This document shows positions 14,915 to 22,649 of a stretch of DNA of 24,130 nt, in pieces (the first letter of the stretch is position 1; every line of letters begins with the position of its first letter). Origin of the DNA: a virus; IMG/VR virus record IMGVR_UViG_3300035698_003535, positions 1 to 24,130 of that record; one strand, given 5' to 3'. A model generated the notes under the pieces. That model made no database searches. It was not told where the DNA came from and saw nothing but the letters and a program-made list of their open reading frames with translations. The translations under genes and the position numbers were made by a program.

Positions 14915-16049
14915 TAAGCAATTCCACCTCCCACAATGCAAACATAGGGATTATAAATATAGCGAATCTACCTAAAAATATAGGAAATTGCGCTAACGAT
15001 ACGATAAAAAATACTAACAAGAAACCTGTCAACGCTAACGTATTAGGAGATTTTACAGCGTTTCTAAACCTTATAAAACACGACCTTATATACCCACCTA
15101 ACAGTATTAATCCTAAAATACCCCATTCAAAGAATAACGATATAGGCAAATTGTGCGGGTTATCCCATTGAACAACATGAACTATATCTCCTGTTCTTGT
15201 AATAGAATTAGCGTAATTGATATGTTTATTTTTAGTGAAGTTTCTGAACGAATCTAATCCCCAACCGGCAATAGGATGTCTGGTACAATCCCTTAATACT
15301 CGTTTCCATTGTCGCGGTCTTGTATTAAGCGTTCCCATAGGAGCATCGACTTTAATGACATACAATGACGCTAAAAGACACAAAGTGACTACTATTGTCC
15401 ACCACTGCCATCTTTTCACTCTATACCATAATATAAGCGCATAGCCTGTAACGCCTCCTAGAACGCATATTGTTGATCTGGTCATATAAAGAGGTATCGC
15501 AGCTAATAAAACAAGCCACATAGCGTATTTTGTGCGTCTGGTGGCGATTATCGGTATACTCATAGCTACTAATACGGCTAAACCAGATTTATTACCCATA
15601 AACCCGCATGGGTCGGTATTTTCTATAGTTCTTACTGCGCCAACGGTATCTTTAATAACCATCCAGTAATAAAAATCGAAGTCTATAAGCTGTAACACCA
15701 TATACGCGATATTGCAACCTACGAAGATTATCAATATTTTGATATAATGGTCTATATGCTCACGTTTGAACACTATTTTTGTCATATAGTATAGAACGCA
15801 CCCGAAAAAGATGTTCGTAATATAGATTATCCCTGTTTGTAGACCGAAGAAGATATATAACGATACAGTCCAGAAAATGAATAGCGTTAACCATATATTA
15901 CGTAACAATAACGAAAACGTTACCATTATACCTAGACAGAATAACGCTTGAAATACTTCTCGTTCGGGTAATCCGTAATATGCCGCTATACCTAAAAAGA
16001 TTAACGTACATATAAACCATCGTACAATTTTATGTATATCTATGTTGAT
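14898..16049 (-). CDS. O-antigen ligase/polymerase-like membrane protein (Wzy_C), about 383 aa
   Basis: A multi-pass inner-membrane protein with about ten hydrophobic segments. Counting from the first ATG (15926), the Wzy_C hallmarks are Arg150 (MTRST), RPRQW at 203-207, HPIAGWGLDSF at 217-227 after a periplasmic loop, and PHNLPISLFFEWGILGLILL at 257-276 with His258. In WaaL-type enzymes such Arg and His residues help transfer undecaprenyl-linked glycan. The open frame extends 41 codons or more upstream of 15926 and encodes another hydrophobic helix (RWFICTLIFLGIAAYY), so the ATG start is probably too short. No ATG, GTG or TTG occurs there; a GAGGAGA site points to ATC at 16049 or ATA at 16043. 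It lies between the adaptor and neck genes, a place where a glycan enzyme is not expected. Confidence 0.8.
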   Translation of the reverse strand: MNIDIHKIVRWFICTLIFLGIAAYYGLPEREVFQALFCLGIMVTFSLLLRNIWLTLFIFWTVSLYIFFGLQTGIIYITNIFFGCVLYYMTKIVFKREHIDHYIKILIIFVGCNIAYMVLQLIDFDFYYWMVIKDTVGAVRTIENTDPCGFMGNKSGLAVLVAMSIPIIATRRTKYAMWLVLLAAIPLYMTRSTICVLGGVTGYALILWYRVKRWQWWTIVVTLCLLASLYVIKVDAPMGTLNTRPRQWKRVLRDCTRHPIAGWGLDSFRNFTKNKHINYANSITRTGDIVHVVQWDNPHNLPISLFFEWGILGLILLGGYIRSCFIRFRNAVKSPNTLALTGFLLVFFIVSLAQFPIFLGRFAIFIIPMFALWEVELLNGNTT

Positions 16050-17044
16050 ATTACTCTCCTCGGCCCGGTCTGTCCTAACCCTGAACGTCTTGATTTCTGC
16101 CCTCTGTTCTTACCTATGTTTTTAGCAGCGTTTACTATTAATTCGTTAACGAGTTTGGTTAGTTTGCCTTCTTCTCTTAACAACGGAGGCGATGCCGGAT
16201 TACCAGAAAACTTCCATGCGAAAAACTCTACTCTACAATATTGTTTTAATACAGGATCATATTTCTGGTCAAACGGTAAATCATTCCCTGCCGTTGGCGC
16301 TGTTACTTTTAAATAATAGTCTATATATACAAGGTTAGCTGCCGATGGTGTTGGATTAAAGTATATCTTATCATCCCATAATGCCGCTTCGTCTGGTGTA
16401 TCAAAAGTGCTTGAAGATGGTTTAGGGTTCTTCGCTATTAAATCGTAATAATCTATCATCCAGATAGGTTTCTGATTAACCCTTTCTGTAAGTCTATATA
16501 TCTCATCTACATCCGTTATAGAAGCTTGTGTGCGTTCTGCCGCTACTGAAAATAGTTCCGCTATAACAGTTTGCCCGGTACTCGTACCGTCAGCGATAGT
16601 AACTACAGAAGTCGACCCAGTTGTATCCGATAGTATCTGTAAATATCCGTTCGCGTCTGCCGATGCTTGTGAACCGCTTGTAGCAGCATTTATAGCTATA
16701 ACTACAAGTGCTATCGTTGTTGCAGTCGATATATCTATATCAGCATAATCCGTTCCGTCTATATGAACATCAATCGTATCGTTAGTTTGTCCAGTAAACG
16801 TAGTTTTATCCCCTACGATAACGGCTTTAGTTATATCTCTATAAGCTTGACCAGCTATAGTCTTAAATGATGCAGATTCGCTTATACTATCTTTTAAATC
16901 GTTTTCAAATAACCATTGTTTCATCTGCCGTAATCCATCTTCCATACAATCAAGTAATAGGGTATCTAAATCGTCATCTACTATATCGTAATCCACCCTA
17001 CGTTTGATACTAGCTAGCATATTATTTACTGTACTTTTTCCCAT
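16040..17044 (-). CDS. Head-tail adaptor (gp4/gp6-like) with inserted beta domain, 334 aa
   Basis: The start at 17044 shares a base with the upstream stop (TAATG) and follows AAGGAG; a GTG at 17050 lies right against that site and is rejected. The N-terminus (STVNNMLASIKRRVDYDI, then DDDLDTLLLDCMEDGLRQMK) and the later segment (WDDKIYFNPTPSAANLVYIDYYLK, shown in part as FNPTPSAANLVYIDYY) are typical of phage neck adaptors with a helical bundle and a beta arm. Between them, at about residues 74-172, lies an extra beta-rich domain with ADIDISTATTIALVVIAINA, which resembles hook-IN-type or fibre repeat modules. The adaptor would join the portal to the gp10-like hub. Its stop overlaps the start of the O-antigen-ligase-like gene. 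Confidence 0.7.
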   Translation of the reverse strand: MGKSTVNNMLASIKRRVDYDIVDDDLDTLLLDCMEDGLRQMKQWLFENDLKDSISESASFKTIAGQAYRDITKAVIVGDKTTFTGQTNDTIDVHIDGTDYADIDISTATTIALVVIAINAATSGSQASADANGYLQILSDTTGSTSVVTIADGTSTGQTVIAELFSVAAERTQASITDVDEIYRLTERVNQKPIWMIDYYDLIAKNPKPSSSTFDTPDEAALWDDKIYFNPTPSAANLVYIDYYLKVTAPTAGNDLPFDQKYDPVLKQYCRVEFFAWKFSGNPASPPLLREEGKLTKLVNELIVNAAKNIGKNRGQKSRRSGLGQTGPRRVIST

Positions 17045-17445
17045 TACCACTCCTTATCCATGCTATCCCATACTGCTTGTTGTACTATATTTAAAATGTT
17101 CGATTCTAAATCTATAGATTCGTAAGTATTTATACACATTCCTTTATCATCAAAAGCTAATATTCCCCACGATTCTGGTGTTTTATCTCTAAAATCAAAA
17201 TCTAGTTTTATGTTTTGTTCAGATAGTTTATGTTGTAATATAAGCGGATTCGCTCCTTGTAATATACCTAGTTTGTCAGCGTGTGCCGTACTTAATAAAA
17301 ACATAGCGCATATAGTAATCGTACCTGCTTTAACAGCTTTCTTGGCTATTCTCATACGTGTTTTGAACGTACTATCATCTATTTTATTCTTTTCCATAAT
17401 GTTTTTAACCTTTCTCCGTAACAACTTGTTTTTCTTACCTGACAT
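17044..17445 (-). CDS. Exported hypothetical protein with a very long signal n-region, 133 aa
   Basis: From the start at 17445 (good AAGGGGGA site) there is a basic region of about 38 residues (SGKKNKLLRRKVKNIMEKNK...), then a short hydrophobic segment (ITICAMFLLSTAHA) and an AHA-D cleavage motif near residue 57. Internal ATGs at residues 17 and 31 would give a more usual signal length but lack clear ribosome-binding sites. The mature part of about 76 residues is mixed and includes DFRDKTPESWGILAFDDKGM and an acidic-aromatic C-terminus. I do not recognise it. Its position between capsid and adaptor genes is that of a head-completion protein, which would not normally be exported. Confidence 0.65.
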   Translation of the reverse strand: MSGKKNKLLRRKVKNIMEKNKIDDSTFKTRMRIAKKAVKAGTITICAMFLLSTAHADKLGILQGANPLILQHKLSEQNIKLDFDFRDKTPESWGILAFDDKGMCINTYESIDLESNILNIVQQAVWDSMDKEW

Positions 17446-17462
17446 AATCCCCCTTAAAATGG

Positions 17463-17487
17463 TGGGGTCTTTTGTTCGGAGACCCCA
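17463..17487 (-). terminator. Hairpin after the exported capsid-neighbour gene
   Basis: TGGGGTCT and AGACCCCA form a perfect 8-bp stem around a 9-base loop, 14 bases downstream of the stop at 17501 and just before the ribosome-binding site of the next gene. On the minus strand it is followed by CCATTTT rather than a long U-tract, so it is probably a partial terminator or an mRNA stabiliser that keeps capsid-region message levels above those of the neck genes. Confidence 0.5.
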
Positions 17488-17500
17488 AAACCGATATTAC

Positions 17501-18091
17501 TTATTCACACATGACGAAACATTCTACATCATCAGTCCCTGCTGCTGCTGTATCATAAAAGAAACCTGCATTACCCTGCGTAGAAGCGTCAGTACCGCCT
17601 CCCACGTAGTCTGCTGCTTCTCCCGCAACATCGCCACAACTCATAGCATCGCCAGCGGTTACAGTTGATGTGTCCGTCTGTACCCTAACTTGCGCTAAAC
17701 CATGTGTCTGTAACCAAGTCCAGTTCCTATTACCTCTATCTTGTGCCGCTGTATTGCTAAGCGTCACAGGCGTTAATGCTACCTGCGCGATTATACCAGC
17801 TACAGCCGAATCGTAAGATGTCGTAGTAGTAGTCACTGTTACACCGTCATCTGATATAATATCATAAACAACGATAGATTCAGTTACAAGTGTAGCACTG
17901 TTTGCCGTACCCGCAGCAGGAACGTATCGTACCATACGAAACGTTTTGCCGGGAGCTGACTGTGTGCCACCCTGTGCCGAACTTTTGTTCTCGCCTATTC
18001 CTGGACTAAGCCTATAACCCGGCGTTGCCGCGTACGCTACTCCTGCACCAAGCAGGGCAACAAGAATCAAACAAAATATTTTCTTCATCAC
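17501..18091 (-). CDS. Exported protein next to the capsid gene, 196 aa
   Basis: A clear signal peptide is present: MMKKIFCLILVALLGAGVAY, then A, with AYA-A cleavage at residue 21. The mature 175 residues are Thr-, Ala-, Gly- and Val-rich and beta-type. Two Cys lie near the C-terminus (ECFVMCE), with another in DAMSCGDVAG, so a disulphide after export is possible. Immediately downstream of the major capsid gene, an equivalent small beta protein would usually be called a capsid decoration protein. The signal peptide argues against simple cytoplasmic assembly. I do not recognise a family. It is followed by a hairpin at 17463-17487. Confidence 0.75.
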   Translation of the reverse strand: MMKKIFCLILVALLGAGVAYAATPGYRLSPGIGENKSSAQGGTQSAPGKTFRMVRYVPAAGTANSATLVTESIVVYDIISDDGVTVTTTTTSYDSAVAGIIAQVALTPVTLSNTAAQDRGNRNWTWLQTHGLAQVRVQTDTSTVTAGDAMSCGDVAGEAADYVGGGTDASTQGNAGFFYDTAAAGTDDVECFVMCE

Positions 18092-18099
18092 GCCTCCTT

Positions 18100-19125
18100 T
18101 TATGCAGTTGATACGTCTGTCATAACGAAATGAGCTTTAGGCAGATTCGTTACGAGATTACAAAAAACCCAAAAATACAATGCTTTGTTCAATGTAGCTC
18201 CAACTCTTTCAAACCCGTCTGGATTCCACATGAAGTTTCCATCTTTAAGAACTTCAAACGTAAGATGATTTGAGTTAAGACCATAAACATACCCATCCGT
18301 TATAGTGTTATCCGTATCATCCGTCAGATTTCTGTTCTCAAAGCCAATCGTGGTACTATCAAGCATGATAGTTTTAATTCCAAGCTGCGCGAGTTTATCG
18401 TTCGGCTGGAACCTATTCTGTGTAGATAAAAAGCCTACAAGACCGGAATAGTTACTTTCATCCATGATTATCAAATCGACACTATCGTTTGCACGAATAG
18501 TCTGCCGAATCTGTGCTTGTTTCATAGCCTTAATACCGCTTTCCGAACCAATATCAGTTATCGTAGTCGTAACCGCACCGTTCTGAAACGCTTTTGACGT
18601 TGAACGGGTCTGACCACCTACTGTACCAGCTGTCGGTGTTGCAGAAACAAGAGCAGGAACACTCTGAGGTTCGTCACTACCTGGCGAACTTTTCCAGAAT
18701 GAAGAGTTAAACTGATTTAGGATTGTATCTTCCGCTTGTTCTCTAAGCTCAAGTGCAAAATCCTTTATAGCTGCTCTTCCTTTGTTCCTAGCTTTATCTA
18801 GTGCATTTAAAATTACCGAACCTGTGAATGTTTTCCAATCAAATCTCATCCTCTGATCCGGGTCTTGCTCGTTTGTTGTCATGGTATCGCTTTTACCCTG
18901 CCACTTAAAGTTAGTACTCTGTCGAGTTCTAACTCCTTTCCAAATTTCCAGCCCGCCATCTTTAACTTTAAAACTCTTGCTTGTACCCTTACTCTTTAAA
19001 TAAGCAAGCAAAAGGTTCTGGTTAATGATACCGTCACCGTGTTTACCAAAATCCGGTATAGTGTGTAGGACTAGCGATTCCAGAATATCGTCACTACTAG
19101 CGTATGCAACGTTAGTCTCAGCCAT
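18100..19125 (-). CDS. Major capsid protein, 341 aa
   Basis: Placed directly after the scaffold gene and of normal size for an HK97-fold coat protein. Visible features fit a coat protein: an N-terminal arm, a long helical spine region (FTGSVILNALDKARNKGRAA, about 95-114, then DFALELREQAEDTILNQFNS), a glycine/threonine-rich insertion at about 150-185, and a C-terminal beta part including IMDESNYSGLVGFLSTQNRF and ANDSVDLIIMDE. The segment LAQLGIKTIMLDSTTIGF is typical of phage coat proteins in this group. No signal peptide. The start at 19125 has a GGTGG-type site. Identification is by order, size and general pattern. Confidence 0.8.
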   Translation of the reverse strand: MAETNVAYASSDDILESLVLHTIPDFGKHGDGIINQNLLLAYLKSKGTSKSFKVKDGGLEIWKGVRTRQSTNFKWQGKSDTMTTNEQDPDQRMRFDWKTFTGSVILNALDKARNKGRAAIKDFALELREQAEDTILNQFNSSFWKSSPGSDEPQSVPALVSATPTAGTVGGQTRSTSKAFQNGAVTTTITDIGSESGIKAMKQAQIRQTIRANDSVDLIIMDESNYSGLVGFLSTQNRFQPNDKLAQLGIKTIMLDSTTIGFENRNLTDDTDNTITDGYVYGLNSNHLTFEVLKDGNFMWNPDGFERVGATLNKALYFWVFCNLVTNLPKAHFVMTDVSTA

Positions 19126-19140
19126 GTCTCACCACCTTTA

Positions 19141-20169
19141 TTATGTAAGTACACCCATGGCGTCAAGAAAAGAATCAGCGTCAGCACTAGCGTTACCAGT
19201 CTTTTCGGGAACAGTAACTCCAGCTTTACCAACACTATGTGTATTCTGTTTCATTACACTTTTCTTAACATCACGGTCTTCCTTCTTACGTGCAAGCGTG
19301 CCACGCCCTATTACAAGTTCATGGTTCAAATCTTTGAAATATCCTAGTATCTCTTCCTGTTTAGAATCTGGGTTATCGTCTAAAAACTTGTGTAACTTAG
19401 GTTCTATATCAACTTTGAAATCTAATATTCCCTCGTCACTAACAGTTTTAGTAATCGTTTCCATTATCGCTTCAGCACCAGTTTTTCGCGAATAGCCTAA
19501 TAACGCCGTTTCTATCCGTTCAAGTCGACCTACCATTTCGGGGTCACGACCTTGGTCTGCGATGATATTAGATACCTTTGCTATATCGTGTATATAATCT
19601 TGCTGTTCTTGGGTTAGATTTTCCTTCTTATAACCAAGTTTAGCTATTACAGTATCCACAATATCCTGCTGCTTTACAGGTTGAGTATGTCCAGCTTTCT
19701 CTAAAGCTAATAGAATAGTTTCTTCTTTGTAACCAGCATCTTCCATTTTGGCTCGTATGTACGCTGACGAAGAAGTTACTTTATCAACATCTACTTGTTC
19801 TTTAGTAGATAACTTAGTTTGAAGTTCCTCTATCTCAGCATCTTTATCGTCTACTTGCTTCTGTTTTCTTATCCATGCCGGATGCTTATGGAACTCTTCA
19901 GGGGTTTCGCCCTCAGATTCTTTCGTTTCTTCTGAAGTTTCGGTGCCTTTTTTAGCGAGGTCAGGTTCCTCGTTACCTACTTCTTCAGGTTTCGTTTCGG
20001 TTTCTGTGGTTTTTTCTTCGGTAGAGGTGGCCGTAGGGGTTTCCTTCCCCTTTTCGTAATCATCGAGTAACTCATCCATCTTGTCGCTCGCTTCTTCTTG
20101 CGTGCTTGCTGCGATAGATTTTCTTTCTTCAATTTCGACTTCTTTAGCCTCTTTCTTTTCTTCTTCCAT
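19141..20169 (-). CDS. Capsid scaffolding protein, 342 aa
   Basis: An extremely acidic protein. The first 110 residues are almost entirely Glu, Lys, Thr and Ala and likely disordered (EEEKKEAKEVEIEERKSIAA). A coiled-coil-like segment follows at about 100-125 (KQVDDKDAEIEELQTKLSTK), then a helical region and a basic C-terminal part (RGTLARKKEDRDVKKSVMKQ) that could bind the coat protein. This layout, and the position between portal and coat genes, is characteristic of tailed-phage scaffolds. No protease domain is visible, so the scaffold is either recycled or cleaved by something outside the window. The start at 20169 has an AGGGAG site. Confidence 0.8.
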   Translation of the reverse strand: MEEEKKEAKEVEIEERKSIAASTQEEASDKMDELLDDYEKGKETPTATSTEEKTTETETKPEEVGNEEPDLAKKGTETSEETKESEGETPEEFHKHPAWIRKQKQVDDKDAEIEELQTKLSTKEQVDVDKVTSSSAYIRAKMEDAGYKEETILLALEKAGHTQPVKQQDIVDTVIAKLGYKKENLTQEQQDYIHDIAKVSNIIADQGRDPEMVGRLERIETALLGYSRKTGAEAIMETITKTVSDEGILDFKVDIEPKLHKFLDDNPDSKQEEILGYFKDLNHELVIGRGTLARKKEDRDVKKSVMKQNTHSVGKAGVTVPEKTGNASADADSFLDAMGVLT

Positions 20170-20181
20170 TATACTCCCTTG

Positions 20182-20274
20182 TTAGCCTCTATTTAACCTG
20201 CGAGGAAGCAGGGGTCTGGGAACGTAAATAGTATACAAACTATCTACGGTTTTATGTTCTTTATTGATAATCAT
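20182..20274 (-). CDS. Tiny ORF coupled to the 54-aa gene, 30 aa
   Basis: The ATG at 20274 overlaps the upstream stop as ATGA and has AAGGAG immediately before it, with very short spacing. The 30-residue product is basic and proline/arginine-rich at the end (YTIYVPRPLLPRRLNRG). I do not recognise it. It fills most of the gap before the scaffold gene. The overlap supports translation, but so short an ORF may be chance. Confidence 0.4.
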   Translation of the reverse strand: MIINKEHKTVDSLYTIYVPRPLLPRRLNRG

Positions 20275-20435
20275 TTCTCCTTTTTTGCTTCTGCAAAGAA
20301 ATAATCCGTACCTTTTAAACTAAAATGAAAGTATACTTTATACTTCTTATCAAGCACTTTCATCGCAGCCAATACTTTGTTTTCTCTGACTTCTTTCGGT
20401 AACTGTTTATATAAATCACCCATTGTAATAACCAT
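20271..20435 (-). CDS. Small hypothetical protein, 54 aa
   Basis: This gene lies between the zinc-ribbon gene and the tiny 30-residue ORF. The start at 20435 has an excellent AGGAGG site. The product is 54 residues, basic, with a helical first half (MGDLYKQLPKEVRENKVLAA) and an aromatic beta-like second half (KYKVYFHFSLKGTDYFFAEA), without signal or membrane segment. The pattern of alternating aromatic and charged residues suggests a folded mini-domain. Family not recognised; its place in the packaging/head region suggests an assembly or regulatory accessory. Confidence 0.65.
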   Translation of the reverse strand: MVITMGDLYKQLPKEVRENKVLAAMKVLDKKYKVYFHFSLKGTDYFFAEAKKEK

Positions 20436-20443
20436 CTTGCCTC

Positions 20444-20797
20444 CTATGCTAAAGTGGTTTGCATTTTCTGCGTGCCTTCACGCCTTATTTTCTTCATCTT
20501 ACGTTTTATACCTTCTTTCACCGAAGGATCACCGTTCTTGTGAAATTCTACCGCATCTCGATAACCAGCTTTTTCCCACGTTCGCCAGTTATCTATTGTT
20601 TTACCCGTCTTGTTATCAACAAACTCTTTACCTATCCCGAAAGTATCCCTTGTACCCGATATAGCTATAGAGGTTATCTGCCTGTCCATTTGCTTAGTGC
20701 ATACAGGACATTTCTCTACTCTAGCACTCTGAGCCATAGGCTTACTTATATCACGGCTTATATCGCATTTATAGCATTTATACTCATATACCGGCAT
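20444..20797 (-). CDS. FmdB-like zinc-ribbon protein, 117 aa
   Basis: The N-terminus MPVYEYKCYKCDISRDISKP with Cys8/Cys11 and a second knuckle KCPVC at Cys30/Cys33 is the FmdB/CxxC_CxxC_SSSS-type zinc ribbon, where MP-x-Y-E-Y-x-C is diagnostic. The remaining 80 residues hold a segment FGIGKEFVDNKTGKTIDNWR and a lysine/arginine-rich helical tail (KRKMKKIRREGTQKMQTTLA), which suggests nucleic-acid contact. Such proteins are frequent between portal and scaffold genes in phages, function unknown. It overlaps the portal gene end by 14 bases and has an AGGAG site six bases before its ATG. Confidence 0.8.
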   Translation of the reverse strand: MPVYEYKCYKCDISRDISKPMAQSARVEKCPVCTKQMDRQITSIAISGTRDTFGIGKEFVDNKTGKTIDNWRTWEKAGYRDAVEFHKNGDPSVKEGIKRKMKKIRREGTQKMQTTLA

Positions 20798-22649
20798 TTG
20801 CTGCTCCTTCGGGTAGTGCAGCTTCTCCAGGTATCTCTGGCGCTGGCTGTGCTTCCTCGAATACAGTCTCAGGATTAAGATTGTATTTGCTTACTATCTT
20901 GTCTATGAAACCAGGACTTATCTGTCTACCGTTTGGATACTCTTCACTTGGCATCCTTAACAACGTGAAAGCTCCTTCGCCTAATAGTTCTCTAAGTAAT
21001 AGTATCAAATCGCTACGTTCCTTATCCGTATTAGGTCTAAAACTCGTCTGTATATCAACGTCAATAAAATAATCAGCCGTTAGAAGCTCAGTTAACGGGT
21101 TTATTACTAATCCATTAACCGTTATAGCTTCGTACCAGTCAGGTTTAGCTCCGCCTGTTATCTTGAAGAATGTCTCGCCATCCCAGAAATTGACTATAAT
21201 ATCTTTACCAGTGTTGAGTTGTTCGCGTATAAGATTCCTTAATCCTTGCTGTATATCTATCTGGTTTGATTCAAACCCTGCTTCTTGCTGTTTAAGTTCT
21301 TCGGCAAACTTAACGTTTGGTCTTTCGCCTAATCTTGTTTCTGGTATACTCCACCCTTTAGCCGCCCTTTCTTTCCATATAGTGAACAGTTCTTTATTCT
21401 CGATTGATACTATAGCCGGTTGTATCGGTTGGATATTAGCGTTAGGTTGTCCGTCTACTGGTACAAGGTCGTTTATTACATCGCTTTCTAACGCGATAAC
21501 TCCATCAACTTTAACCTTATTCTTGTTATAACCTATCTTCGGTACGCTTTTCTCAGCCGTTTCTTTCAAGAACATAACGTATTCATTCATCTCGTCAGCC
21601 ATCTTCTTGTTAATCTGAAACATCGGTACTGGGTACATAGCGCCGTATTTATGTAACTGACCTATCTTTAAGTTAAATCCGTTCGTAGTGTAAGGTCTTT
21701 TAAACATAGCTATTTCTTCGTTAGAATATGATGGTGCGACTACAAGCGTCCAGTAATCGTTTGCGCCACGTTTAATCTGGAACTCGTACAACAACACAGT
21801 AGTTTTCATAGCTTGGTCACTATGTTTAGCGTATTCAAGATTCTGAGCATGCGAACCGTATTGTGCGTCTGTACCTACGCCTACTTTATCTTCAAAACCG
21901 GGATACTTTTTATCGAACTCGGCTTTACTCATCATCACACGTTTTAAAGAATATCGTCTAAACTTTAATCTTTCGGCACGCCAATCAAACAATATGTTTA
22001 ACGGATTCCATCTTTGCACATACGTTCTTTCGCCATCGCCAAAAGTTTCGTTTGTACTGAACGCCGATAACGGGTCTGGCCCTTCTTGCGCTAGTTTCTT
22101 CTCGGCTTCTTCGTTGTTCGATACTTTACCTACGAACTTCTTTATATTCTGTTTAGCCGTCTGCATAGGAGAGTTTTCTCTGTTAGCTAATTCTTCTTCA
22201 CTTGGTAGTACGATAAGCCTATCAAGCGCATCACGTTCGCCTAGATAATCTACTTCAACACCGCAATATCCCGCTGCGAACATATCGAATAAAGCTATTC
22301 TGTTTTCGTCAAGCGAATCAGACCTATTAAACCAATGGCTTAACGCGCTTTTCATTAAGTCCTCGCCATCTTCAGCTTCGGGTTTACCAGCCTCAGCTAT
22401 AATATCGGGATTCTGATACATAAGCGTTGATATTAACTGGTTCGCCGAAGGGAAATAATCGTTGATTACAGACAGATGTTGCTGTCTTACAACGTGCGGA
22501 TCAGATGCGTTAATCGTCATCATACCTTCGTAGTAATGCACAAGAAACGGATAGTTCCATCGAGTTACTAACTGTTTACGCTGTCTTTGTTCACAGCTTG
22601 CAGCTTCGTCTAGCCAGAACTTTACTTCTGGAAATTTTAGTTTACCCAT
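20784..22649 (-). CDS. Portal protein, 621 aa
   Basis: Lies downstream of the large terminase and upstream of the scaffold and coat genes, the standard portal position, and 621 residues is in the range of podovirus portals. The N-terminal region shows helical portal-type sequence (ASDPHVVRQQHLSVINDYFP, then LISTLMYQNPDI, about 49-83), an early FDMFAAGYCGVEVDYLG strand-turn-strand, and a clip/wing region with QRWNPLNILFDWRAERLKFR (about 211-230). The helical stem region includes EELKQQEAGFESNQIDIQQG. The C-terminus is proline/alanine-rich and probably flexible. The start at 22649 is supported by AAGGA and a TAATG overlap with the 20-residue ORF. The dodecameric ring would form the DNA entry channel. 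Confidence 0.85.
   Translation of the reverse strand: MGKLKFPEVKFWLDEAASCEQRQRKQLVTRWNYPFLVHYYEGMMTINASDPHVVRQQHLSVINDYFPSANQLISTLMYQNPDIIAEAGKPEAEDGEDLMKSALSHWFNRSDSLDENRIALFDMFAAGYCGVEVDYLGERDALDRLIVLPSEEELANRENSPMQTAKQNIKKFVGKVSNNEEAEKKLAQEGPDPLSAFSTNETFGDGERTYVQRWNPLNILFDWRAERLKFRRYSLKRVMMSKAEFDKKYPGFEDKVGVGTDAQYGSHAQNLEYAKHSDQAMKTTVLLYEFQIKRGANDYWTLVVAPSYSNEEIAMFKRPYTTNGFNLKIGQLHKYGAMYPVPMFQINKKMADEMNEYVMFLKETAEKSVPKIGYNKNKVKVDGVIALESDVINDLVPVDGQPNANIQPIQPAIVSIENKELFTIWKERAAKGWSIPETRLGERPNVKFAEELKQQEAGFESNQIDIQQGLRNLIREQLNTGKDIIVNFWDGETFFKITGGAKPDWYEAITVNGLVINPLTELLTADYFIDVDIQTSFRPNTDKERSDLILLLRELLGEGAFTLLRMPSEEYPNGRQISPGFIDKIVSKYNLNPETVFEEAQPAPEIPGEAALPEGAANAGI

Noticed and set aside
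14915-14941. Longer start at 14941 for the small beta protein
   Set aside because: It would read through the ribosome-binding site GGGAGG that serves the ATG at 14914 and adds an unlikely Cys/Trp-rich nonamer.
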